Below, piece by piece: positions 1-6,147 of a stretch of 8,206 nt of DNA; position 1 is the first letter of the stretch, and the number at the start of each line of letters is the position of its first letter. Below the pieces are notes generated by a model. The model made no database searches. It was not told the DNA's origin and saw only the letters and a list, made by a program, of their open reading frames with translations. The stretch lies in assembly GCA_937952155.1 (NCBI GenBank), contig CALFYH010000404.1, positions 1 through 8,206 of the forward strand. Direction: 5' to 3'. This DNA comes from an uncultured Saprospiraceae bacterium (GTDB lineage Bacteria; Bacteroidota; Bacteroidia; Chitinophagales; Saprospiraceae). Made by a program: the position numbers and the translations under genes.

Positions 1-185
1 GCCAATTGGAACATACCGTCAACATCCGTAATAGTACCAATACCATTGGCTTCCTTTACGACAACATTTGCTCCGATGACCGCTTCTCCGGCAGTGTCCG
101 TCACTTTTCCGGAAACGGTCCTTTGTCCATAAGTTAAACTTATACTTCCAAAGAGTACAAGCAACATAAATAAGACTTGTTTCAT
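1..185 (-). CDS. SusC/RagA-like TonB-linked outer membrane protein, N-terminal fragment
   Basis: The reading frame starts at ATG 185 and is open to the left edge, giving 61 codons of a larger protein. The product begins with a signal peptide: M-K-Q, a hydrophobic core (VLFMLLVLFGSISL) and a likely cleavage near Thr-Tyr-Gly-Gln. After it comes the start of a carboxypeptidase-regulatory-like beta-sandwich, seen as RTVSGKVTDTAGEAVIGANV and then GIGTITDVDGMFQL. This order is the usual N-terminus of SusC/RagA proteins, which are TonB-dependent outer-membrane channels of Bacteroidota that import glycans, peptides or other nutrients with a SusD lipoprotein. The plug and barrel lie outside the window, so the substrate is unknown. 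Other proteins with this domain, such as plain TonB-dependent receptors or surface proteins, share this start and cannot be ruled out. An ATG-proximal promoter box lies about 65 bases upstream. Confidence 0.8.
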   Translation of the reverse strand, partial: MKQVLFMLLVLFGSISLTYGQRTVSGKVTDTAGEAVIGANVVVKEANGIGTITDVDGMFQL

Positions 186-249
186 ACTAAAAATTGTTTT
201 GTTAGATAATAAGTTAATAAATAATAAATGCTTAAAGCACTTGAAATTG

Positions 250-257
250 CAAATATA
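250..257 (-). promoter_or_regulatory. Candidate Bacteroidota -7 box upstream of the SusC-like gene
   Basis: Read on the minus strand the bases are TATATTTG, an exact match to the TAnnTTTG -7 element of the Bacteroidota primary sigma factor. It lies 64 bases before the ATG at 185, so a start site near 243 would give a leader of about 60 nucleotides. I find no TTG at the expected -33 position, so the call rests on one element. In AT-rich DNA an 8-mer of this kind can occur by chance. Confidence 0.45.
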
Positions 258-408
258 AACTCTTAGTTTATGTTTTTAAACATTTTATTAATAATTGTTT
301 AACGTTTACTTAACAAAGAACGCTGCCAAAAATGAAAATTTAAAACACATATATATTTTTATACTATATAACTAATTAACTTAAAATAGATTTTGTAAAT
401 TCAAGGAC

Positions 409-444
409 AAAAAAAAAGGAACTCACTTTTTAGCGAATTCCTTT
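409..444 (-). terminator. Rho-independent terminator after hpf
   Basis: On the minus strand AAAGGAATTC (444-435) pairs with GAGTTCCTTT (424-415) across a 10-base loop. All ten positions pair, one as a G-U wobble, and nine T residues (417-409) follow or overlap the stem end. It starts 24 bases after the hpf stop codon. It should end the xerC-hpf transcript and insulate it from the SusC-like gene further left. On the plus strand the wobble becomes a mismatch and no T-tract follows, so it works in one direction only. Confidence 0.82.
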
Positions 445-467
445 AATAAATTATTAATTTTTTAAGA

Positions 468-770
468 CTATCTCGCCTCTTTTGCCTTTGTATTTATTCT
501 TTTTAATTGTCTTTTTATTACTTCTAAGGCATCATCAAACGAAGATTCAAATGTTTTGTCGCTATTGGACGCAATCAATGTACTGCCTGGAACATTCATT
601 TTTACCTCTATCACTTTGTCCTTAACAGTACCTGAATTTTCTAATTTCATATATACAGTGGTCTGGAGGATTTTGGGGTGAAATTTTATCAATTTTTGAA
701 GTTTTTCATTGATATACTCCTTCAACTTGTTATCTGCAGCAAAATGAACTGCCTGAAATGTTACATGCAT
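468..770 (-). CDS. hpf: HPF/RaiA-family ribosome hibernation-promoting factor, short form
   Basis: This 100-residue protein matches the short HPF/RaiA (ribosomal subunit interface protein) family, which binds the 30S decoding region in stationary phase or stress and holds ribosomes inactive. It has the beta-alpha-beta-beta-beta-alpha pattern: an N-terminal strand (MHVTFQAVHF), a helix with basic residues (14-30), strands around 36-45, 52-60 and 63-67, and a long basic C-terminal helix (77-96, with KRQLKR at 86-91). The length excludes the long form, which has an added C-terminal dimerisation domain. Bacteroidota proteins of this family usually carry the VEIKLNVPG-like segment seen here as IEVKMNVPG at 54-62. 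The gene lies 88 bases downstream of xerC on the same strand with no terminator between, so co-transcription is likely. A strong terminator follows. The ATG start fits the family's usual N-terminus. Confidence 0.9.
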   Translation of the reverse strand: MHVTFQAVHFAADNKLKEYINEKLQKLIKFHPKILQTTVYMKLENSGTVKDKVIEVKMNVPGSTLIASNSDKTFESSFDDALEVIKRQLKRINTKAKEAR

Positions 771-858
771 AATTCAAAAATTTTATGATTACTGAATATT
801 TTTTAATATTTATTTTTTTATACTATTATAACGAATTAACAAATCATTTGGTTTTTAT

Positions 859-1797
859 TTAATGGGTTTTATTTTCAGATTTTGGGTGTGCTTTCCGATA
901 TGCCTCTTTCAGCTTGGTAATACTATTATGTGTATATACTTGGGTAGCTGCAAGATTTGCATGCCCAAGGATTTCTTTTATTGCATTCAAATCTGCACCT
1001 CTGTCCAGCATATGTGTTGCAAATGAATGTCGCAAAACATGGGGACTTTTTTTGGTGAGTGATGTTACTGGCGCCAATTTGCAACTTACAATCTGGTGAA
1101 CAAGTCTCGGATAAATCGGCATACCTTTGGCGGTTAGCAATAGAGTCGAATTACTTCCAAATCCAGCTTCTGTTCTTCCAGTCAAATAGGTGTTATAAGT
1201 TTTTACCATTTCTTCTGTCAATGGAATACTTCTTACTTTGTTTCCTTTTCCTACTACTCGCATTTCTTTCCGAAACAAATTAAAATCATCAACCTTAAGA
1301 TTAACAAGCTCCCCACGACGAATACCTGTACTATATAGCAATGTAATAATGAAAGTATCTCTGATTTCAACAAAAGGATTATCAGATTCATCAGAAATCA
1401 AATTTGGTTCCAATAGCCTTCCTATATTCGCATCTTGTACAGTTATAGGCAAGCGTTTGGGTTTTTTGGGCGCAAGAATCTTCAACATTGGATTTATAGA
1501 AACATAGGACTTCCTTAACATCCATTTATAGAATGACCTCAATGCCGAAATTTTTCTATTTACAGATACATTACTTATACCCTGTGTCATGAGTGAAACA
1601 ATCCAACTGCGAATATGCGTACTTTGGATATTGGCCACTTCAAAGATCTCAAAATCATTCTCGCAATAGTTCAAAAATCCCGAAATATCATTTTCATAAG
1701 AAATACAAGTATGGTGGCTGTATTTCTTCTCTACCTTCAGGTATGAGATAAATGATGAAAATAAGACAGAAAGCTTCACATGTGAAAATTTATACAC
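859..1797 (-). CDS. xerC: Tyrosine recombinase XerC/XerD family
   Basis: A 312-residue tyrosine recombinase of the length usual for XerC/XerD, which resolves chromosome dimers at dif with FtsK. The N-terminal SAM-like core-binding domain covers about 10-105 (FISYLKVEKKYSHHT and NRKISALRSFYKWM). The catalytic domain follows, with all six expected residues visible: Arg160 in STGIRRGEL, Lys184 in VGKGNK, His253 and Arg256 in HVLRH, His279 in LGHANL, and the nucleophile Tyr288 in TQVYTH. The spacing of these residues equals that of E. coli XerD (24 from Arg to Lys, 23 from Arg to His, 9 from His to Tyr). There are no phage or integron genes nearby, and the pairing with hpf is common in Bacteroidota, so a housekeeping role is favoured over an integrase. 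The start codon is GTG at 1797; a second GTG at 1779 would remove six residues and is also possible. XerC versus XerD cannot be settled from one copy. Confidence 0.88.
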   Translation of the reverse strand: MYKFSHVKLSVLFSSFISYLKVEKKYSHHTCISYENDISGFLNYCENDFEIFEVANIQSTHIRSWIVSLMTQGISNVSVNRKISALRSFYKWMLRKSYVSINPMLKILAPKKPKRLPITVQDANIGRLLEPNLISDESDNPFVEIRDTFIITLLYSTGIRRGELVNLKVDDFNLFRKEMRVVGKGNKVRSIPLTEEMVKTYNTYLTGRTEAGFGSNSTLLLTAKGMPIYPRLVHQIVSCKLAPVTSLTKKSPHVLRHSFATHMLDRGADLNAIKEILGHANLAATQVYTHNSITKLKEAYRKAHPKSENKTH

Positions 1798-1856
1798 AAA
1801 TTAAATATTTTTATAATATGTCTCCAAATTTTTTTAGATATTTTTTAAAATTATTT

Positions 1857-1864
1857 TATATTTA
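1857..1864 (+). promoter_or_regulatory. Weak -7-like box before the DUF1572 gene
   Basis: TATATTTA matches the Bacteroidota TAnnTTTG element at all fixed positions but the last. It lies 17 bases before the ATG at 1882, which would give a very short leader. No -33 TTG is visible. The 84-base region between xerC and this gene is divergent, almost pure A/T, and must hold promoters for both directions; I see no exact -7 box on the xerC side. Confidence 0.3.
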
Positions 1865-1881
1865 CAAAAAATATAGTCAAT

Positions 1882-2439
1882 ATGCTAGTTTCTGCTATCA
1901 AACAATTTACCTATTACAAACAATTGGCAGATAAAGCCATCAATCAAATCCAAGAAGAAGGACTCTTCCACCAATTTCATGATAATGACAATAGTATCGC
2001 CATTATTATGAAGCATATGGCTGGAAATATGAAATCAAGATGGACAAATATTTTCACAGAAGATGGCGAAAAACCTTGGAGAAATCGAGATTCTGAATTC
2101 GAGTCATCGTTCAAAACAAAAGATGAATGTATCTTGGTGTGGGAATCAGGATGGAAAATTTTGTTCGATACACTTGGATCTTTGCAGGAATCTGATTTGG
2201 ATCGGATCATTTACATTCGCAATGAAGGGATGACTGTCAGTGAGGCTATCTTACGACAAATTTGTCATTATAGTTATCATTGCGGGCAAATTGTATTCAA
2301 ATGTAAGCAGTTGGCGGAAGAAAACTGGATAAGCCTTTCGATTCCAAAAAACAAATCCGCAGATTATAATTTTAAAAAATTTGATCAGATCAGGGAAGAA
2401 AAACACTATTTGGATAGCTTGCTCGAAGAAGGAAGTTGA
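1882..2439 (+). CDS. DUF1572 (DinB-like) family protein
   Basis: This 185-residue protein resembles the DUF1572 branch of the DinB/YfiT-like putative metalloenzyme fold, a four-helix bundle that often binds a divalent metal through three histidines. Diagnostic stretches are NSIAIIMKHMAGNMKSRW (37-54), then DGEKPWRNRDSEF (61-73), and the helix with ICHYSYHCGQIV (127-138). His45, His129 and His133 are placed as the usual three metal ligands, so the site looks intact. Some relatives are thiol-S-transferases (bacillithiol, mycothiol), but no substrate is known for this branch and none can be read from the sequence. No signal peptide or membrane segment is present, so it is cytoplasmic. The ATG gives the usual start (MLVSAIKQFTYYKQLADKAI). 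The methyltransferase gene follows 76 bases later with its own promoter-like box, so the two need not be one operon. Confidence 0.8.
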   Translation: MLVSAIKQFTYYKQLADKAINQIQEEGLFHQFHDNDNSIAIIMKHMAGNMKSRWTNIFTEDGEKPWRNRDSEFESSFKTKDECILVWESGWKILFDTLGSLQESDLDRIIYIRNEGMTVSEAILRQICHYSYHCGQIVFKCKQLAEENWISLSIPKNKSADYNFKKFDQIREEKHYLDSLLEEGS

Positions 2440-2479
2440 GTATTTTGTCCTTTGATTTCATTACTCGATAGACAAAAAC

Positions 2480-2487
2480 TATCTTTG
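2480..2487 (+). promoter_or_regulatory. Candidate Bacteroidota -7 box before the methyltransferase gene
   Basis: TATCTTTG is an exact match to TAnnTTTG, 28 bases before the ATG at 2516, predicting a leader of about 20 nucleotides. The nearest upstream TTG (2452-2454) is 25 bases away, longer than the usual spacing of roughly 19, so the -33 element is doubtful. An AAAGG (2506-2510) five bases before the ATG could act as a weak ribosome-binding site. Confidence 0.5.
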
Positions 2488-2515
2488 CAGTTCAATAAAC
2501 AAAACAAAGGCCTTC

Positions 2516-3412
2516 ATGTCCGAAATCCATACAAATCATTGCACAGCTTGTCTTTCAAGTGATACTAATTTTTATTTAAATATCAAAGATCATTCTATTT
2601 CGGGTGAAGATTTTATAATTAATGAATGTAGCAACTGCGGGTTTAGGTTTACATCAAATCCACCAGAAGAAATAGCATGTGGGAAGTATTACCAAAGTGA
2701 AAATTACATATCGCACTCAGATACAAAGACTGGCTTAATCTCCAAAGTTTACCATTGGGTGAGAAATGTCATGCTTGGCCGAAAATATCACTTGCTCCAT
2801 TCACTGGATGCCAACAGAAATTTGCTCGATGTAGGATCAGGAACAGGATATTTTCCAGACTTCATGCAGAAAAAAGGTTATAATGTGATAGGCATAGAAG
2901 TCGATGATACAGCTAGAAATTACAGTATCTCTAAGTTTGGCCTAAATGTATTAAGTCCTAATCAACTCAAAAACAAAGAAATAAAATCAACTTTTGGTTT
3001 TATTACGCTTTGGCACGTTTTGGAACATTTGTACAATCCAGATGAATACATGAGTCTTTTCAGCGAATTATTGGATGCTAATGGATACTTGATCATTGCT
3101 GTACCAAACCACCAAAGTCATGATGCAAAAACCTACAAGGATTTTTGGGCTGCATATGATGTTCCGAGACATTTGTGGCATTTTAGTCCTAAGTCGCTTG
3201 AAGTATTTGCTGAAAGAAATGGATTCAAACTGATCAAAAAGGAATTAATGCCTTTTGATCCATTTTACAATTCGTTATTAAGTGAGAAATATAAAGGTGG
3301 AATGTTACAATTTGCTTCAGGTTTGTTTACAGGTTTGATAGCTTTAATTAAAGGCTACTTAAATGTCGATCATGCCAGTTCTATAATATATATACTCCAG
3401 AAAAAGGCTTAA
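2516..3412 (+). CDS. Class I SAM-dependent methyltransferase with N-terminal zinc ribbon
   Basis: A 298-residue protein in three parts. Residues 1-45 form a zinc-ribbon-like module with two CxxC pairs (Cys9/Cys12 and Cys38/Cys41). Residues about 90-200 are a Rossmann-fold methyltransferase of the UbiE/COQ5-like Methyltransf_11/23 type: motif I LLDVGSGTGYF (103-113) for SAM binding, acidic Glu128 at the end of strand 2 (GIEVD), the ITLWHVLEHLYNP segment (163-175), and NGYLIIAVPN (189-198). A conserved-looking DVPRHLWHFS (215-224) follows. The C-terminus holds a hydrophobic stretch (about 261-282) and ends SSIIYILQKK. This layout is common in Bacteroidota proteins of unknown substrate; small molecules, lipids or surface sugars have all been suggested for relatives. 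The hydrophobic tail could contact the membrane. The fold and cofactor are secure, the substrate is not. The gene converges on nnr with only five bases between the stop codons. Confidence 0.85.
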   Translation: MSEIHTNHCTACLSSDTNFYLNIKDHSISGEDFIINECSNCGFRFTSNPPEEIACGKYYQSENYISHSDTKTGLISKVYHWVRNVMLGRKYHLLHSLDANRNLLDVGSGTGYFPDFMQKKGYNVIGIEVDDTARNYSISKFGLNVLSPNQLKNKEIKSTFGFITLWHVLEHLYNPDEYMSLFSELLDANGYLIIAVPNHQSHDAKTYKDFWAAYDVPRHLWHFSPKSLEVFAERNGFKLIKKELMPFDPFYNSLLSEKYKGGMLQFASGLFTGLIALIKGYLNVDHASSIIYILQKKA

Positions 3413-3423
3413 TAAGTTTAAGC
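3401..3423 (-). terminator. Weak hairpin shared by the convergent gene ends
   Basis: GCTTAA (3407-3412) and TTAAGC (3418-3423) form a 6-bp stem around a 5-base loop. The stop codon of the methyltransferase (3410-3412) and that of nnr (3418-3420) lie in opposite arms. On the minus strand the hairpin is followed by C and five T residues (3405-3401), so it could help end the nnr transcript. The stem is short and AT-rich and has no T-tract on the plus side, so any effect is probably modest. Confidence 0.35.
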
Positions 3424-4920
3424 AAACCCAGCAACCGATTTAAAGGCAGCGCCAAGATGATCGATGATATCGCTTGCACATAGGCTCTCATGACTTTGCT
3501 TATCTAAAGCTATATCTCCAGCCAATCCATGTACATAAACACCTAGAATTGCTGCATTTTTCGGATCATAACCTTGTGCCAATAAAGCTGTAATAATGCC
3601 GGTGAGCACGTCACCAGAGCCTGCCGTAGCCATACCAGGATTTCCTGTAGAATTGATATATTCTTTGCCACAAGCTGTAAATATTCTTGTATGTGCGCCT
3701 TTCAGAACAATGTGTAGTTTGTGTTTTATTGCCATAGTTCTGGCCAAGTCAAATTTGGCTACATCAGATTCTGCCCTACCAAATAATCGTTCAAATTCCT
3801 TCGGATGCGGTGTAATGATACTATATGGTGGGATTACTTCCAACAAATCTCTATTCAATGCAATGATATTAATGGCATCTGCATCGATGACCATCGGTTG
3901 CTTATTATTTTTTATTAAGTTTTCAAATGCCTCGATAGTCTTTTCTGCCATTCCCAGCCCTGGGCCAATTCCTATTGTAAAAGTCGATAAATCCAAATCT
4001 AACACATCAAAACAATCATCACCAAAAATGCAACTCATGGCTTCGGGAACAAAGTTGATTAAGGCATTCTGTCCAATAGCTGGAATATATGCCGTAACAA
4101 GGCCAACACCAGTTCTTAAACATGATTTTGTTGTTAGTAAACTCGCACCTATTTTCCCTTTGCTTCCAGCAATAATGGCTGCATGTCCAAAATTACCTTT
4201 ATGTTGATATTTCGTTCGATACTTGTATATATTTGAAATTTCTTTCGAATCTATAAAAAATACTTCAGTTTCAAGTTCATCTAGATATTTTGGCAATAAG
4301 CCAATATCACCCACAATCCATTTAGGACAATACATATAATTCGAATGTAAAAAGAAACTTTGTTTGGGAATCTGAAAAGTAAATGTGACATCAGCACAAA
4401 TAGAAGCTCCAATTGCATCTCCTTCAGCAGGAAGTCCTGATGGAATGTCTATGGAGATTATTGTATTCATTAATTGATTGATTTCCATAATAATATATTT
4501 CAGAAATCCATCGACTGGTTTATTAATACCTGTACCCAAAAGTGCATCAACAATAATTCCTGAAGGCTGAATTTTGGGCATTAAATTTTCAACAAAATTA
4601 ACTTCTACATCTCCCAGTCCTTCTAATCTGTGTAGATTCTCGGTAAAATCGGTGGTATCGCTGTTGGCAAATTTGAAAATATACACCTTAACATTATAAA
4701 AGCGATCTCTCAGCAGTCTGGCTATAGCTAAACCGTCGCCACCATTGTTGCCATTACCACAAAATATAAAAATTGGAATGCTGGTATCCTTGTAATTAGA
4801 GACAAACCATTGCACAAAGCTTAATGAAGCTCTTTCCATCAAATCGATTGACGATATAGGTTCATTTTTGATTGTAAATTGATCCCATTCTTTGATTTGT
4901 TTTCCGGTAAGGAGCTTCAT
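3418..4920 (-). CDS. nnr: Bifunctional NAD(P)H-hydrate epimerase / ADP-dependent NAD(P)H-hydrate dehydratase
   Basis: A 500-residue two-domain metabolite-repair enzyme, close to the usual fused length. The N-terminal YjeF_N domain (about 1-215) interconverts the R and S forms of hydrated NAD(P)H: it shows FCGNGNNGGDGLAIARLL (53-70), VDALLGTG (124-131 region, catalytic Asp125) and SIDIPSGLPAEG (156-167). The C-terminal ribokinase-like YjeF_C domain (about 235-495) dehydrates the S form using ADP in bacteria: KGNFGHAAIIAGSKGKIGAS (241-260), GIGPGLG (317-323), VIDADAIN (344-351), TPHPKEFERL (370-379), LKGAHT (407-412 region) and GNPGMATAGSGDVLTGI (426-442), where Asp437 is the expected catalytic base. 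All signature motifs are intact, so both activities are likely. It is cytoplasmic. The gene sits 31 bases after the Hsp15-like gene and is last in the four-gene run. The ATG start (MKLLTGKQIKEWDQFT) is typical. Confidence 0.95.
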   Translation of the reverse strand: MKLLTGKQIKEWDQFTIKNEPISSIDLMERASLSFVQWFVSNYKDTSIPIFIFCGNGNNGGDGLAIARLLRDRFYNVKVYIFKFANSDTTDFTENLHRLEGLGDVEVNFVENLMPKIQPSGIIVDALLGTGINKPVDGFLKYIIMEINQLMNTIISIDIPSGLPAEGDAIGASICADVTFTFQIPKQSFFLHSNYMYCPKWIVGDIGLLPKYLDELETEVFFIDSKEISNIYKYRTKYQHKGNFGHAAIIAGSKGKIGASLLTTKSCLRTGVGLVTAYIPAIGQNALINFVPEAMSCIFGDDCFDVLDLDLSTFTIGIGPGLGMAEKTIEAFENLIKNNKQPMVIDADAINIIALNRDLLEVIPPYSIITPHPKEFERLFGRAESDVAKFDLARTMAIKHKLHIVLKGAHTRIFTACGKEYINSTGNPGMATAGSGDVLTGIITALLAQGYDPKNAAILGVYVHGLAGDIALDKQSHESLCASDIIDHLGAAFKSVAGFA

Positions 4921-4951
4921 AACTTCAGATTAAGCAAATTTTCTGGTCTAA

Positions 4952-5368
4952 TTACAAACCTTCATCATCTTCGTCAAAATACATGTCTTTGAATTCGTCA
5001 ATCTCACGTCTGTCCTTTTTGGTAGGTCGGCCTTCTCCCCTATCTCTGAATTCAGCTCCTGCTTTTCCTGTAAACCAGTCTCTGTATTTATTGAGTTCAT
5101 CAGCAGGCGTCAAATCTTCAAAACACGGTGCTGCCAAGACGGCCGAGACCCGTTTTTCAAGCAATTGATTTACCTTGAATATAAGATTAAAACCATTTTT
5201 TTTCACTTCTATGGTCTCTCCAACTGTGATCAGGTAAGAAGGCTTGAGTGAATGACCATTCAGTTTGATTTTTCCAGCTTTACAAGCATCCGTGGCCATG
5301 GTTCTGGACTTAAAAAGTCTCACAGCCCAAAGCCATTTGTCCAATCTTACTTTATTTAGGTCACCCAT
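4952..5368 (-). CDS. hslR: Hsp15-like S4-domain RNA-binding protein
   Basis: A 138-residue protein with an S4 RNA-binding domain at about 7-55 (VRLDKWLWAVRLFKSRTMA, then GKIKLNGHSLKPS). A C-terminal GRPTKKDRREIDEFK (113-127) parallels the RRPDKKERRDLLRFK region of E. coli Hsp15. The length agrees with Hsp15 (133 residues). Hsp15 is a heat-shock protein that binds 50S subunits still carrying nascent peptidyl-tRNA after abortive termination and helps recycle them. An acidic tail (MYFDEDDEGL) closes the protein. Its ATG overlaps the end of the PPK2 gene by 8 bases, which suggests translational coupling. Similar S4 proteins such as RqcH partners (RqcP) also bind stalled 50S subunits, but they are shorter and lack the basic C-terminal extension, so the Hsp15 name is preferred. 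Confidence 0.85.
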   Translation of the reverse strand: MGDLNKVRLDKWLWAVRLFKSRTMATDACKAGKIKLNGHSLKPSYLITVGETIEVKKNGFNLIFKVNQLLEKRVSAVLAAPCFEDLTPADELNKYRDWFTGKAGAEFRDRGEGRPTKKDRREIDEFKDMYFDEDDEGL

Positions 5369-6110
5369 TGGATTTTTCGAGCAGTGGCAATTTTGGATTC
5401 ATATTTTCGAGTGTATCCAAGACCACTTTGGCAATAAAATAATTTCTATACCAACGCTTGTCACTCGGAGCGATATGCCAAGGTATGGAACTATTATTTA
5501 TGGCATATTCATAACATCTCATATACTCATTCCAATGATCATTTTCTTCCCAATCCGCCGCTTTGTGCTTCCAGTTTTTTGCAGGATCATCTATTCTTTC
5601 TTGCAATTTTTCTTGCTGTCTTTCTGGCGAAATATGCATATAAAATTTAAGAACTCTTGTATTATTGTCATATTGCAACAATTCTTCGAAGGCATTGATA
5701 GATTTCATTCTCTTCTCTGCCTTTTCATCATCAATCCATTTATGCACGCGTTGTATGAGAATATCCTCGTATTGTGACCTATTAAAGATCATGATATTTC
5801 CTTTTAAAGGTGTTTTGCGGCTTATTCTCCAAAGAAAATCATGGGCAAATTCTTCTTCCGTAGGCTTTTTGAAAGCAAATGTATCGATGCCCGAAGGATT
5901 ACAATCAGCAAATACAGTTTTTATGGTGCCATCTTTACCGCTGGCATCCATACCTTGCAAGATGACGAGCAGACTTTGTTTGCCTTCTGCATATAATTTG
6001 TGTTGCAGTTCACCGATTTTAATGACCATATCGATGGTCTTTGCTTCTATTTTCTTTTTCTTAAAATCTTCTGGTGGTAAAGTTGAGATTTGCGCTAATT
6101 TTACAGACAT
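5361..6110 (-). CDS. ppk2: Polyphosphate kinase 2 family nucleotide phosphotransferase, class III-like
   Basis: A 249-residue single-domain PPK2 with the P-loop kinase fold. It transfers phosphate between polyphosphate and nucleotides; class III members can turn AMP into ADP and ATP. Visible motifs are the Walker A LQGMDASGKDGT (51-62), PTEEEFAHDFLWRI (83-96), the Walker B region IMIFNRSQYEDILIQRVH (106-123), INAFEELL (138-145), the lid segment KNWKHKAADWEENDHWNEY (178-196) and PWHIAPSDKRWYRN (210-223). The TEEE-x-AHDFLWR and KxWKxxxxDxEE patterns resemble class III enzymes more than class I or II, but class assignment by eye is tentative. FNRSQYED has Gln where FNRSHYED is more common. The protein is cytoplasmic. 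The gene lies 37 bases after the DUF58 gene with no terminator, and overlaps the downstream Hsp15-like gene by 8 bases, so all are probably one transcript. Confidence 0.92.
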   Translation of the reverse strand: MSVKLAQISTLPPEDFKKKKIEAKTIDMVIKIGELQHKLYAEGKQSLLVILQGMDASGKDGTIKTVFADCNPSGIDTFAFKKPTEEEFAHDFLWRISRKTPLKGNIMIFNRSQYEDILIQRVHKWIDDEKAEKRMKSINAFEELLQYDNNTRVLKFYMHISPERQQEKLQERIDDPAKNWKHKAADWEENDHWNEYMRCYEYAINNSSIPWHIAPSDKRWYRNYFIAKVVLDTLENMNPKLPLLEKSNG

Positions 6111-6147
6111 ACTTTATTGTCGATTATTTAAATATTTGTTGATTATA

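Noticed and set aside
289..321. Imperfect inverted repeat TTGTT / AACAA upstream of the SusC-like promoter box
   Set aside because: Considered as an operator, but the arms are only 5 bases long and AT-rich, and nothing ties them to a regulator.
186..467. Possible tRNA or small RNA gene between hpf and the SusC-like gene
   Set aside because: No cloverleaf or TTC-type T-arm is visible and the stretch is strongly AT-rich. Apart from the hpf terminator and the -7 box candidate I see nothing in it.
840..850. Palindrome CAAATCATTTG just after xerC
   Set aside because: The stem is 5 bp with a single-base centre and cannot form a stable hairpin; no T-tract of use follows. It does not separate xerC from hpf.
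3596..4207. A 203-codon plus-strand open frame opposite nnr
   Set aside because: It lies entirely antisense to a gene with intact motifs along its whole length, and its product has no recognisable domain. It is a shadow of nnr.
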